Notes under the pieces: model-generated | What the model was told of the DNA's origin: nothing | The model's input: the letters and a program-made list of their open reading frames with translations, nothing else | The model's database searches: none | Assembly (NCBI RefSeq): GCF_014066305.1 | Contig: NW_023501038.1 | Coordinates: forward strand, 496,001 to 560,000 | Length of the DNA stretch: 64,000 bases | Reading direction: 5' to 3' | Source: Letharia columbiana | Taxonomy: Eukaryota > Ascomycota > Lecanoromycetes > Lecanorales > Parmeliaceae | In this document: one piece after another, positions 40,021 to 51,960 of the stretch | How the letters are laid out: each line of letters starts with the position of its first letter | How positions within the stretch are numbered: the first letter of the stretch is position 1 | Position numbers and translations under genes: made by a program

Positions 40021-40359
40021 GTAGTAGAAGATAAATATATAATATAAAAAAATTAAGTTAATAAAGAATAAGATTACTAAGAAGTAAATATTTAAAGCGC
40101 TTTAAATAGAAGTATAATATAACTCTAAGAAATAGAAAGAATTCAAAATTATAAATAATAAATTTATTAATATTAATAAAGAAGAATAGACTATAGAGAC
40201 GAAAGAGAAGAGGCTTAAATAAAATAATATTAATAGAAGATAGAGAATAACTTATTATAGCCTTAGTTAAAAGAAAGAAATATCTCTTTTATCGCTTAAG
40301 TTCTAGTATTAACTAATTAAATAAAAGAAGATTCTAATTATAATAATCTTAATTAGAGA

Positions 40360-40396
<37 letters not shown>

Positions 40397-41400
40397 TAAA
40401 TAATAAAATTAATAGTAAATATAAAAGTAAATAATAGTAATATAAGTAATAAAGAATATAAAAAAAATATTTATTATAATTATTATAGATTATAAGAAGC
40501 TAATAAAAAGTTTAATTATAGCTTATAAAGTAATAGCGTAAAAACTCGCTATTCGAGTTTAAGAAAAAGAGATTATTAATAAATATAAGTTAATTAACTA
40601 CTTTAAGTATAGAAATCGAGATCGTCTCTAAATTCTTCGATAAAAGTCTTTTTAATATTAATACACTAGAATATAGAATTAATAAATTAAAAGTCGAGAA
40701 TAATATAGATTAGATTTATAATTATTAGAATATTATTAATATAATTATTATTATTATTAAAGTTAAAGATAAAGAAGATTTATTATAAATAATTAATTCG
40801 ATATATTATACTAAAAACTAGAGATATATTAAGATTAAGATTTATTTATAATAGTAGAATATAAAAGGCGATAATTTAAATTTATAATTTTAAGAGATAT
40901 AGAAAATAGTATAATATATTTATTTAATAAGAAAGAAAAAGATTAGAAATAAGATTATCTTTATATAAATAAGTAAGTATAAATAAGAATATAATATATA
41001 ATTTTTAGATAACTCGAAGAAAAGAGATAAGACTATATTACTAGCTTTCTTATATAAAAATTAAAAAGATCTTAAAAATTAAAGAGGAATTATTCTCTAA
41101 ACTTTTAATGTTAATAAATATATTAAAGAGTAAAGAGAAGAGTATTTAGCTAGCGAAGATTAATTTAATATTAATAACTTCTCTAAGCTTAATAAAAGCT
41201 AAAATTACCGCTATATATAATATATAAATTATTTATATATTATTATTAGATAAGAAAGAGTAATTAGCGAATTATTATAAACTATTTAATATTAATTTAA
41301 TAAGAGATATAGATAATAATAATAGAGAAAAAATAATAAATATTTAAATAAAGATTAAAGTAAAAGTAATAATTAATATTTAAATAGATTAGCGTTAAAT
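40021..41400 (+). pseudogene. RIP-degraded coding relic, charged protein
   Basis: From 40022 the frame reads a strongly charged peptide (KNKITKKQIFKALQIEVQY; NKEEQTIETKEKR). Near 40310 the best frame becomes that of 40321, reading IKEDSN then an Asn run that could be a former Asp run (see 40364). The frame then recovers at about 40921-41400, with LDNSKKRDKTI and KEQREEYLASED. Stops are TAA/TAG, with none in some 35-codon runs. The charge would fit a nucleic-acid-binding or gag-like protein, but nothing diagnostic is seen. Confidence 0.45.
40364..40396 (+). repeat. TAA trinucleotide microsatellite
   Basis: About eleven TAA units in a row. In the local relic frame they read AAT, directly after acidic residues. 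RIP would turn GATGAT... into GATAATAAT... (TpG to TpA) and CAACAA... into TAATAA.... The run may therefore be a former poly-Asp or poly-Gln tract rather than a true TAA microsatellite. Confidence 0.8.
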
Positions 41401-42121
41401 ATTTAAACTTTAATAGATTAAAGTTCTTTTTAATATCTTAAGTAGAGATTTTATAATAACATTTTAATATTTAAAGTCAAAAACTCTATATTTTATACGC
41501 TATTTAAGATTTATCTTCTTTTATTTTTATATTATTATATTAAAGTATATAATTATAAATATATATATTATATATTATCTTATTAACTTTCTTCGATATT
41601 ATTATTTCTATTAAATACTCTTCTATAAATCTTATTATCCCCCTTCTTTTAATAGAATATTTATTATTTATATTCGTTATTTAAATAATTAGATAGTCTT
41701 AACTTACTTTAATATTAATTTATTTCTAAATATTATATTATTAAATATTAAAGTAATTTTTTTAGATAAATATTATAGCGCGAGTTAATAGATAGAGATT
41801 TATTATTTAATCTTATTAGTCTTTACTTTATAGTTAATAAATATTAAATTTATTATTAATAATAATTTAAATCTAATTTCGTCTATTAAACTTCTCTTTA
41901 AGTCTCTTTATTATAATAAAATTATAAAGAATATTATAAAAGATAAGAAATTAATCTCCATCTTTCTTTTATATATAAGTTAAAAAATATTTATAAATTT
42001 TAATTTTCTATTTAGAGGTTAAATTAAATAGATATTTATTAGTAATAATAAAGAGATTAATAAAAGTCTTTCTCTTATAAATATTAGACGTTAAGAAGTT
42101 ATATATAAAATCTTTTTACTT
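41401..42121. other. RIP-altered stretch, no resolved gene
   Basis: A stop-free piece at 42003-42075 in one frame is the only coding trace. CpA occurs at 41478 and 41960. No repeats seen. Confidence 0.4.
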
Positions 42122-42660
42122 TTATTATTAAGATTTAAGTATTTAGTAATATCTTTAACTATATACTTATATATAAGTTTACTTAAGTATTTATTAAGCG
42201 TATAGAGAATTAATAAATTAAGAATATTAATTCTTTATTATATATTAAAGAAAATAAAAGTAATTCGATCGATATTTATAATATTCGCTATATATATAAA
42301 TATATATTAATATATTATACTCTTTAATAGATACTTTTAAATATCTCTTAGTTATTAATAAGATATATTTTCGAGAATTAATAAGAATAATATAAGATAT
42401 CTTCGCGTATATATATAATATATAGGAATAATAATAAGATCGATTTTATAAAAGCTTCTAATAATTACTATAATTTTATTTAAAATTAAATATAAAAAGA
42501 GAGTACGAAATATTTATCTAATAAGAGAGTTTTTTAAATTTATTTTAGATATTATAGTAGCTAACTAGCTTTAAAGTAGATAAAAAAAAAAATTATATTA
42601 TAGCGAGATAAAATTCTTCTTATAATATAAAATGCTAGTAAATATATATCTTATAAATAT
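42122..42660 (+). pseudogene. RIP-degraded coding relic
   Basis: The frame from 42122 is nearly stop-free to 42306 (one TAG in 60 codons). It reads SLLKYLLSVQRINKL and LYYILKKIKVI. This arrangement recalls the segment after the catalytic motif in Ty1/Copia reverse transcriptases (S.LS.Y...P...H....RIL.YLKGT), but the expected YVDD motif was not found upstream, so the assignment is weak. The frame continues with more stops to 42660 (reads KIKYKKRVRNIYLIREFFKF). Confidence 0.45.
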
Positions 42661-43921
42661 TAAATAAAAAAAGCTCTTAATTTAGTCTCTTTATAAAAGA
42701 ATTTCTATAAGCTATATAGAGAAGATTACTAGTAATATAAATAGTCTTTAAAATTATTTTAATATCGCTTTAATTAAACTTTTAGTATTTTATAATATTA
42801 ATTAAATTTTAAAAATTTTAAGTTTATTAGACTTTATTAATTCCTCTTATTATATCTTAATTCGCTTTATATTTATATATATTATTATTATATTAATATC
42901 TAGAAAGATAGCGTAGATATTAGACTTACGATCTTAAAAATATTACTTATTAATAAAAAGCTTTAAATACTTTCTCTTTATCGCTAAGATACTATAATAA
43001 AATATTTTTTAATATTATATATTTAACTAGTTATAAAGAATTTATAAAGATAATAGACTCAAGTATTTAAAAGAACTAGTCAGTATATAATTAAAAATAG
43101 ATTAAGCTTTTTATCTCGAATTAACTATAGAATAAAGAAATTATATATTATAATCTTTATATTTAAAGTTATAATAATCTAATTAATTATATTTAAAAGA
43201 TTCTAAAGAATTATTTATTCGAAAAGATTAAAATATTTTTTCTTAATCTCTTAAATCTCGTAATTATAATTATTATTAATATTAATAAATATAATTACAT
43301 TACCTTTATCGAAGAATTTTAATATTAATTTTTATTTTAAGAGAAAGAATTATAATTAACTCTATTAATTTTAATATTAATTTATTAAATAATTATTAAA
43401 AATCTTTAGAAACTTAAGATTCTTAATTAAGAAGTTAAAAAATAGTTTATTAATATAAAAGACTATATTAAATATATAATTTCGATTATTAAAAGACTCT
43501 TTATAGCCCGTCTTTCTTAAAAACTTTAAAAGATATTATTATATTATTTTTATAACGTTAAAGCTATTAAGTTAACTCGAACGTAGTTAAGCTTTAATAA
43601 AAACATATTAGAACTTTAAATTATCTCTTTTTAATTCTCGAAGATTTATATTACTCTAAATTCGTAAATATATATTTATATAATTATCTTAAAAGTAGTA
43701 AGAGAGTAAAGAATTTATAGAATTAAGTTATTAACTTCTAATTATTAGAGTAAAAATAGAAATATATATTAGCGTATCTAGTAATATAGAATCTATCTTT
43801 ATTATAAATATTAATTTATTTAAGCTTTTTAATTTCTTTTAATCTTTACTAAAAGTAAAAAAATTCTTAGATTAACGATTATTTAAATTAATATTATTTT
43901 TAAAGACTATAAAAATCTTAG
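42661..43921. other. RIP-altered stretch, no resolved gene
   Basis: Only a weak trace at 43861-43920 in one + frame. No repeat or structure noticed. Confidence 0.35.
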
Positions 43922-44300
43922 CTTTTTTCTATTAGAGTTAGAAAAAGTGAGAATATAAAAATCTAAGATAAAAATCTTATTTATATTTCTCTAGAAGTCT
44001 TAAGAATAAGATTTATTTATTACGTAATTACGCGAACTTAATAATATATATTATCGAGAAGAAATATTATTATAAGAGTAAGAATTATTTTAAATTTTAG
44101 AAAAGTTAAGAGTATTTAAGATATATCTATAGAGATACTTACTCGATTAGAGTAATAATATTATTCTAAAAAATCTATATTAAGCTTTTAATTAAATCTT
44201 ATTAAATCTAGCTCTTATTAATAAAAGAATACTATTATAATAATTAATTAAGTACTATATTTACGCTATTTAAAAAGAGTTAAAAAGTAAAAATAGTTTT
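43922..44300 (+). pseudogene. RIP-degraded coding relic
   Basis: The frame from 43922 has about 12 TAA/TAG stops in 126 codons and reads DKNLIYISLEVLRIRFIYYV and SRRNIIIRVRIILNFRKVK. A TGA in the frame before 43950 marks a shift from the weak trace upstream. Family unknown. Confidence 0.4.
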
Positions 44301-45411
44301 TTAATCTAGATCTAATATAAAGATAACGTATATTTAAATATATATCTATTTATAAAAAGATTAATCTTATTTTAAATATCTTAAAAAAAAAAATTAAAGT
44401 TTTCGTAGGTGGTAATTAAAATAGAGCGCTAGATATTCTTATACTTATCTAAATTAAATACTCTATTTCTCTTATTATTATTACTCTTTATATATTTATA
44501 TAAATAATAATTATTCGCTATATAGAGTTAGATAATATATTTATTATAATTATTATAATAAATAGTATTTTAATCTTAATATTTAGATAATAGCTAATAA
44601 AATAAAATTCTTCTTCTTATATTCTTTAATATCTAGATATTCTACGCGAGTAGAAAAGGCTATTAATATATATACTATCTATCTATAACTCGCTAAACTC
44701 TATTTATTAAGATTAATTAAATTTTATAATTATTTTATATTATAGCGATCGCTATTAATAAAATATTTATAATCTTTCTTATCTTATAAATATTTAGAGT
44801 TATTAATATCTAAAAATAATAATTTCTTTATTTTATTATCTATAGCGTCTTTCTATATACTATAATCGATATTATTATTATATTTACTTAATATATATCT
44901 ATAAGAACTTTATAAATACTCTTAATAACTTTATATACGAAATATTTTTCTTCTATTATTTTAATAATATTTATATTAATCGTTTCTAATAAGTTTATTT
45001 AGATATCTAAAATAAATACTATTAATAATTATAGGTTATTTTACTATAATTAATCTACTTCTAATACTTCTATCTCTTCTTATTATTAAGAATCTTTAAA
45101 TAAAAAGAAAAAGAAAGATAATATTAAGTATTATTCTAGGCTTAGAAATATTATATATTTATTTATAAATCTATTTAAAGAGATATTTTAAAATTTTAAG
45201 TCGTAATATCGCTATTTATATTATTATTAAAATAATAAAACTTATTAGAAAAAGCTCTTCATAGTAATTTTATCTATAAATATATAAGATTAATATTAAT
45301 ATTAAGATGCTAATATTAAAAAGAAATAACGATTAATTTATTAATATAAAATATATAAGTTAATATATTTAAATTATATAATAATAACTAACGAAAGATA
45401 AATAGAAACGA
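44301..45411. other. RIP-altered stretch, no resolved gene
   Basis: No dependable frame. 'Cgtaggtggtaat' near 44405 is a small unaltered spot. No repeats except the microsatellite that follows. Confidence 0.4.
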
Positions 45412-45436
45412 GATTATTATTATTATTATTATTATC
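45412..45436. repeat. TTA trinucleotide microsatellite
   Basis: About eight TTA/ATT units in a row. On the opposite strand this is TAA, so it too could derive by RIP from a CAA or GAT-type trinucleotide run (here on the minus strand), or from TTG units on this strand. Confidence 0.8.
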
Positions 45437-45481
45437 TATATACTTACTCTTTAGCTATTATTATTTAATATCGAGTTAATA

Positions 45482-45780
45482 AAATATATAAAAGAATATT
45501 AATAATTTAGATTTATCGAGGATTATATTAAACTTAATAATTTATTAGAAGTTTACGCTATAAAGCGTAATAAAAATATAGAATTTTAAAGATATACTTA
45601 GCTAACGAATTATAGCTCTATTTAGAGAATTATTAATATAAATATTTATTTAGTCTAGATATAGATTAGATATAAAGATTATTCTAGATATAAAAGATAT
45701 ATAATATAATATTAAAATATAATATAAAGCGTCGATCTTCTATTAATTTTAAAGTTATTTAATCTATTCTATAGCTAATA
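45482..45780 (+). pseudogene. RIP-degraded coding relic
   Basis: The frame from 45482 has about ten TAA/TAG stops in 100 codons. It reads FRFIEDYIKLNNLLEVYAIK (45511-45570) and RYKDYSRYKRYII (near 45669). It leads directly into the 36-bp array, which may encode its repetitive tail. Family unknown. Confidence 0.4.
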
Positions 45781-45799
45781 TCTCTCTATTTTACTCTAC

Positions 45800-46007
45800 T
45801 ATTATTATATCTAATATTCTTATTTTACTATTATAGACTTATATTTAATATTCTCTAAAATATCTTTTATATTTTAATCTCTATTATTGTATTTAGCGTC
45901 TTTTACACTTTAATCCTTATCGTTATATTTAATTCTTTTACGCTTTAATCTTTTATCGTTATATCTAACGCTCTTTATTCTTATATTCTCTATCATTATA
46001 TCTAGTA
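45800..46007. repeat. 36-bp imperfect tandem array, left part
   Basis: About six units with spacing near 36 bp: 'tatcgttatattta' near 45918, 'tatcgttatatcta' near 45954, 'tatcattatatcta' near 45990, and diverged units before. The motif continues as 'ttatatctagcgtta' at 47783-47797 on the far side of the unaltered island, so the array appears to be split by it. 36 bp is 12 codons. Confidence 0.65.
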
Positions 46008-46019
46008 TATAGTAAAGGC

Positions 46020-46038
46020 CCATGAATTAAATTCATGG
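46020..46038. repeat. palindrome, 9-bp arms
   Basis: A perfect odd palindrome: CCATGAATT, a central A, then AATTCATGG. It follows AGTAAAGG at the left edge of the unaltered island. The RIP-altered counterpart is at 1425-1443. It could be a terminus or a protein-binding site of a mobile element; function unknown. Confidence 0.85.
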
Positions 46039-46383
46039 AGTTGGATTTTTTCTAAGTTAAATCGAACTCTAATCGCTTACTGTACGTTTTTGACCTATAT
46101 ATAGATATATATATACGAAGAGAGGCGCGCTAAGGCCTAATTAGGAAGGTATATCGAGTGTAAAGAATTAATCCGTAATAATTGCCTATAAAAAATAGAG
46201 AAAGATCATATCCTTATAATAAGAAGTATTGAAATATCGAAAAGAAATGAAGACAACATATCAATTAGTGATATAAATCCCATATTATCTCCTATCGCAG
46301 TGAAATCTTTCAAATAATAAAATAGCTATTAGAGTAAGATATCAAACGATTTCAATTCGTCCAAATATGCATCGTTCCGAAGT

Positions 46384-47073
46384 GATAATTTAATGTGAAA
46401 CCGTGGAGAGCATATAAGGTGGGATCTTGAAGAGCTAAGCCGTGTTCTTAACGATGGTAGTTTTATTACCGCTTAGTTTCTCCGTAGTATTCTTCGTATT
46501 TATCTATTATAATTCCTCCTCTTACTTCTTAATATAGTAGAGATAATAGACTAAGTTATAATAGTATTCTCCGCTTATTAAGTAATAATTTGATATAGAA
46601 CTATAGAGAGCATATAACGTGAGATCTTAGAGAGCTAAGCCGTGTTCTTAGTGCTAAAAGCCTTATTACCACTTAGTTTCTCCGTAGTATTCTCCGCATT
46701 TACCTATTATAGTTCCTCCTCTTACTCCTTAATATAGTGGAGATAATAGATTAAGTTGTAGTGATATTCTTCGCTTACTAAGTAATAATTTAATGTAAAA
46801 CGATTAAGTTATAGTAGTATTCTCCGCTTACTAAGTAATAATTTAATATAGAATCGTAAAGAGTATATAACGTGGGATCTTAGAGAGCTAAGCCGTATTC
46901 TTAACGATAGTAGCCTTATTACCGCTTAATTTCTTCGTAGTATTCTCCGCATTTACCTATTATAATTCCTCCTCTTACTTCTTAATATAGTAAGAATAAT
47001 AAATTAAGTTATAGTAGTATTCTTCGCTTATTAAGTAATAATTTAATATAAAATCGTAGAGAGTATATAACGT
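46384..47073. repeat. 200-bp satellite, 3.4 copies
   Basis: Anchors 'ca/tatataa' lie at 46411, 46611, 46864 and 47064; the spacings are 200, 253 (with an extra 53 bp) and 200. Shared parts include 'agagctaagccgt', 'tccgtagtattc' and 'ttcctcctcttact'. The first two copies keep about seven TpG each. The third keeps one TpG and one CpA, and the partial fourth none, so RIP has worked on the right end. No coding frame. Function unknown. Confidence 0.9.
46751..46856. repeat. 53-bp duplication inside the satellite
   Basis: 'Ttaagtt...cttactaagtaataatttaat' is present twice in tandem (46751-46803 and 46804-46856), which explains the 253-bp spacing between satellite copies 2 and 3. The first copy keeps TpG at three sites where the second has TpA. 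Confidence 0.85.
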
Positions 47074-47475
47074 TCGGACGCGTTTAATATAATTACAATA
47101 TTTGAATATTAGTTTAACTTATTTACCGCTAGCTTAAGAGAAGTATATAGAAAAAGATATATTCGTTCGATCTCTTTTTAAGAGTTTTTTAACGCGTTTA
47201 TAAGTAGTAGTAGATAGCTATTAAGCTCGCTTACGGCCTCGATTATCAGCAATAGCGAATTTATCGAGGGATAACCTAAGGGCGTCAGTAAGGGGCTCTA
47301 ATTAGGCGAGGGGTATCGAAGACGATTATATTTATATTGATAAAATTGATAGAATTAATAGAATTAATAGAATAATAAAAGAATAATAAATAGATAAAAG
47401 AATTATTATTTAATTTCGAACGCGTCTAGTATAACTATCATAACTATTATATTTGAATATTTATTTAATTTATTA
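47074..47475. repeat. direct repeats 342 bp apart around a GC-richer core
   Basis: 'Ttcg(g/a)acgcgt' followed by 'atata/agtataa...atatttgaatatt' occurs at 47073-47118 and 47415-47465 (ACGCGT at 47078 and 47420). Between them lie a GC-richer part (47215-47320) and a 'gaattaata' microrepeat (47345-47380). Direct repeats of this kind could be LTR or solo-element edges, or two units of a 342-bp tandem repeat. No coding sequence between. Confidence 0.6.
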
Positions 47476-47755
47476 ATAGTAGACTAAACTTCATTATTTT
47501 TATAGCGTTAGAAAGCGTATACTAAGCTCTATAATTTACCAAATTATAAAGAAACAGTATCTATAGAAAGCTAGTTATTTTAGAGGATAAGACTTCTATA
47601 TATAGATTTTTGTAAATTTTTAATAATTACAAACGCTATTTTATTTACCCGCGGTGTCTAACCAAAAAGCGTAGACCTAACAAATTAATAATTGGCTGCA
47701 CATACAAATTCAAGGTTTTCTAGTTTAGCCCTACCTTATTCTTTTATATATACTA

Positions 47756-48061
47756 ATAGTATTCTTTATTTTCTACTCTTAATTATATCTAGCGTTATTT
47801 CTACTTTAATCCCTTACTACGTATTATAGATTTAAGCTCTAACTTAATTCTCGAAGCTTATTATATATAATAGTTATATTTAGCCCCTTAGTAATAAAAG
47901 TTATCACTTTCTATATTACGAAAATAGCTTATTATAGAAATATACTCATCTCTATACGCTATAAAATAGACTTTATAGATCTCTTACTATTAGATATATT
48001 CGTATTTAATAATAATATTATATTAACTTAATATAATATTAGAGGAAAAGATCTTATAAGG
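47756..48061. repeat. right part of the 36-bp array and RIP-altered flank
   Basis: A unit of the array seen left of the island is recognisable at 47780-47818 ('ttatatctagcgtta' followed by 'ctactttaatccctta'). After that no repeat or frame is clear until the relic at 48062. Confidence 0.45.
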
Positions 48062-50700
48062 CGAAATATTTATAAGAATTTATTTTAAATTACTAATCTC
48101 GACGATTTAGATATCTCGCTATATTTAAAGCTAGAAGATATTTTTCTCGATAATATAATTATTATAATGCATAAAATCTAGTATCTAATATATCGCTATT
48201 TCGAGATAATTAACTCTTAATCTACTTCTATTACTATCGCTTATAATATCTTCTAAAATATCTTAATCAAGTCAAATAACTTTATAAAAATCTTTCTAGT
48301 ATCTTTATAATAGAATAATTCTTAATTTAAATTCTTAATATCTTTAATAAGCTCTTCGATACGCTATTAAGAACTTAAGGTTTATTAAGTCTTTAATATA
48401 TATAGATAATAAGAAAGATATTTAATAATAAATATTATATCGCTATAAATTATAATCTAATAATCTAGTATTATTATATCTTCTACTTAATTTAAATATA
48501 AACGCTTACGTTAATAAAGAGTATAATAAGTCTTAAAAAGCTCTCATTTAAGAGAAGATATTTAAAAGATAATATATCGCTAAATAGAATCTTTCGATCT
48601 TAGACTACTTTCTTTAAAAGCTATATAAAACTTATTTTTTAGTTAATTTATAGTTATTTTACGCCTAGTAATTCGCTATATAAAGTTAAAAGAGAATAAT
48701 AAAGATTTATTTATATCTTCGATAAATACGATTATTAATATAATTAATAAAGGTCTTTCGTAATAGATAGTAGATCTCTACTATATTTTATACTTATATT
48801 TATCTTAGTATTTCGACTTAAACTCTAACGTAGTTCGCGATTAAATATAGATTTATTTTAAGATTTTATCTTATAATAGATCTAATAATTTATTATTAAA
48901 ATCTAAGCTTAATTATTCGATAGTTTTATATATAATAGCTCTATCTACTTATAAAGATTTTTTATTATTAAAATCTTTAACTAATTTAATTATAAAGAGA
49001 TATATTACCTAGTTTAGAGATAACTCGATTAATAAATTTTTGATAAGCTCTATTCGAAAAGAGAATATAAAGAATATATTATCTATTAAGCTCTCTAGAT
49101 TTTCGTTAAAACGTTTAATTTTAGTAAAATCTAATAATTTATCTTTTATAGAAAGAGATTAGATTATAAGACTAGTTAAGAAGTATAAAACTTTTATAAA
49201 ATAAAGAATAATATATTATTTATTACGAGTTTCTAAAGCTAAATTAAATTAAATCTATTATTATTTATAGTAATAATATATAAGAGTACTCGATTATAAT
49301 AATTAAGTATATAAAAGTTAAGATTTAGAATAATATTTTTAAGTTTTCTAAAATTATATAGTAATATAATCGAGTTAAAAAAGATTTTCAATAAAGATAA
49401 TAAAACTTTTATAGTCTACGAGTAAATAAATATCTCTCTAAGATTAATTAATAATATTTTTAAGTTATAATAAAATAAGTATAAGATTATAATAATTTAT
49501 AAAGAGATAAGTTATATTAGAAATAAGCTACATGTTAAGTTTAATAAAATTATTTAAATTTTATATAACTTAACTTTTATATATTAGAGACTCTTATATT
49601 ATTATAAAGAGCTTAACTATAATATAATACTTTTAAATTAAAATAACTATATTAAGTTAGATTTACTTTTTAGCTTTAATTTTAAAATAATATTATTAAT
49701 AGTTTATAGCTAATATAGAGAACTACGTTCTAAAAAAATAGCGATTAATAAAATTAATAGAAAAAGAAGATATTCGAAATATAAAATATATAATATTTAA
49801 GTTTATAAAAGTCGATATAAATCTAATAAGATTAAAATCGATTTAACTTTAACGTTTAAAGAATTAGAAGAATAATATAAGAATTAAGAAATTTCTTATA
49901 GTAACTTATATAATATTAAGAGAGTAGTTATATAAGATAAGAGGGTCTTTAAATAAAATATTCTTTTCTAGACTAATACTTAATAGCATTTATTTCTATT
50001 ATAAGAATCTCTTCGAAATTACTTAAAGTTATATATTTTTATAACGCTTATTATAGCGAAAATCTAGCTAAAATATTATTATATTATCTATTATATCGTT
50101 AAAAAGTAAATAAAAATAGAGAAGATAATATAATATTAATATTTTAATTACGTTATTTACGCTAATATAGATTTAAACTATATATAGATTTTTAGAAAAG
50201 TCTATTAAAATTAACTTCTCTTATATTAGCCCTCTTTGATCTATATTAGTTATATTTCTATCTTTATAATATTTAGCGAGTATAACTCGAAGCGATATTA
50301 TATTTAAATACTATTAAAATATTTTAAAGTAAGATAATAGCCTAGAAAAGATTTAAGTATAGAATCTATTTCTCTAACGTTAACAATTATCTTAAGATTA
50401 ATAAAGTTAATAGAGCTATCTTATTAGAATAAAATTATTATTTAAACTCTCTTATATTAATTAAGAAGCTATATAATTTTTATAGAAGAGTCTACTATAA
50501 GAGTTATAAAGATATATTATATTTAGAATTACTTTCGAAGCGAGCTTAAGTTTTTAATTATTATTCTAAGTCTAATAATCTCTTAAAGAATATAGAAAGA
50601 GCTCTCTCTCTAAATGCGATTTAAATAATTTAGCTATTAGAATAAGATAGAGGTTTTTTAATAAATAGATATTATTATTCTCTATAGGGATCTAGATTTT
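48062..50700 (+). pseudogene. large RIP-degraded gene, about 880 codons
   Basis: The frame in register with 48062 is kept for about 440 codons to 49380. It reads TNLDDLDISLYLKLEDIFLD (48089-48148), then, after a Gln-rich part, SLTNLIIKRYITQFRDNSIN near 48965. From about 49840 another frame takes over (DLTLTFKELEEQY; IKRVVIQDKRVF) and continues to about 50700. Stops are TAA/TAG at about 7 percent. It starts just right of the split 36-bp array. Length and acidic/basic pattern are like a multi-domain protein; no family recognised. Confidence 0.5.
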
Positions 50701-51180
50701 TATCTATTAAAATAGATTTATAGTTAATATTACTTACTATAGATATCTAGATTAAATCTTAAAAAATAGTATTTTATATTCTTATATATCTTTCTTATTA
50801 AGGCTTTAAACGTTTAAAAATCTAAAAGACTTTATTAATAATAGCATATCTTATTAATAATAATAATAAATAATTAGTAATTATATCTTAGAGTTTTTAT
50901 AATATCTTATCTATGACTATAAATATAGCGCGAGAGATATTAAACGCTAGATTAATAACTTAAAAAAGACAAAAGCGATTAAGATAAGCGAGACGTTATT
51001 TATAAAACGATATATCGTTTATAAATTTAACTATCTAATATTAAAGATATAGTATATTTATTTAGAGCTATCATAATATCTTAGATAATATTATAGTCTT
51101 TAAGTCTTAAGCTATATCTATAATAACTTTATTATCTCTTTCTATTATTAATATATTATTAAGAATAGCTTAAACTTTTT
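50701..51180. other. RIP-altered stretch, no resolved gene
   Basis: Weak trace in the frame at 51001-51120 only. It joins two relics and may be part of either. No repeats. Confidence 0.35.
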
Positions 51181-51960
51181 ATAGTATAATACTATAGTTA
51201 CTAGCTTTCTTTATAATTATATTTATAATAATATTCGTTATTAAAGTTATAATTTTTCTACTATTTCGATATAGATTCGCTACTTTATAGTAGATATTCT
51301 ATTATTAAATTTAAATCTCTATTAAAGAAATTTATATAGTTATTTATATATATCTTCGTCTTAAAATAATTATTTAAAACTATTCTCTTAGATTAAACTT
51401 ATATTTTAAATAAAGAACTTATATATTTTAGAATATTTAAGTCTAGACGCTTTCTTCTTTCTACGCTACTTATATATTATTATTAAAATCTTTATTTTTA
51501 TAATTATTATTATACTTCTTAATCCTTCTATCTCTTAGCGTTATTTATAAAAAGATATTAAATACTAGCGTATAAAGAACTAAATCGACTTATCTAAAAT
51601 AGTATTCGAACTTAATTATAGTAATTACTATTAAGCGTATTTTATTCTTACTTTAATTATAATAGTATAAGTATATTATATAATCTATAAGAAGTATTAA
51701 TTCTATATTAAAATTTGTTAAGAATATCTTTTCTTATACTTAAGTCTAAGTACTATTCTTATCTTAAATATTTTATATTATCTTTACTCTATAGATAAGC
51801 TTTCTACTATATATAAGAAAATAATTAAAAGTATATATTATATCTAAATTAATCGAGATTATAAGATATTAGATAAAAAAATTAAGTAGCGTAATAAGTT
51901 TATAGCTCGACTAAAAGTCGCGGAGATATATCTTATATTTAAGAGTTATTAAAGTTTACT
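51181..51960 (+). pseudogene. RIP-degraded coding relic, about 260 codons
   Basis: The frame from 51182 has about 19 TAA/TAG stops in 260 codons, with stop-free runs at 51422-51530 and 51722-51840 (reads SIDKLSTIYKKIIKSIYY). The tail RNKFIARLKVAEIYLIFK (near 51888) is basic. Family unknown. Confidence 0.5.

Larger units (their letters stand above)
46008..47755. other. island with little RIP
   Basis: CpA and TpG are both common (for example 'gaagacaacatatcaatt' at 46249 and 'ggctgcacatacaaattc' at 47694). GC content is visibly higher, especially 47215-47320. The island carries a palindrome, a 200-bp satellite and direct repeats. No ORF of note was found; the longest ATG reading in its left part is ten codons. 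It is flanked by parts of one 36-bp array, which suggests a later insertion or a non-duplicated segment that escaped RIP. Its edges (near 46008 and 47755) have no obvious inverted repeats. Confidence 0.75.

Noticed and set aside
47660..47740. Telomere-like or tRNA-like sequence at the right end of the island ('agtttagccctacc')
   Set aside because: CCCTA appears once without tandem repetition, and no cloverleaf with conserved A and B boxes could be built.
46008..47755. Transposon with terminal inverted repeats filling the island
   Set aside because: The reverse complement of the right end does not match the left end beyond a few bases.
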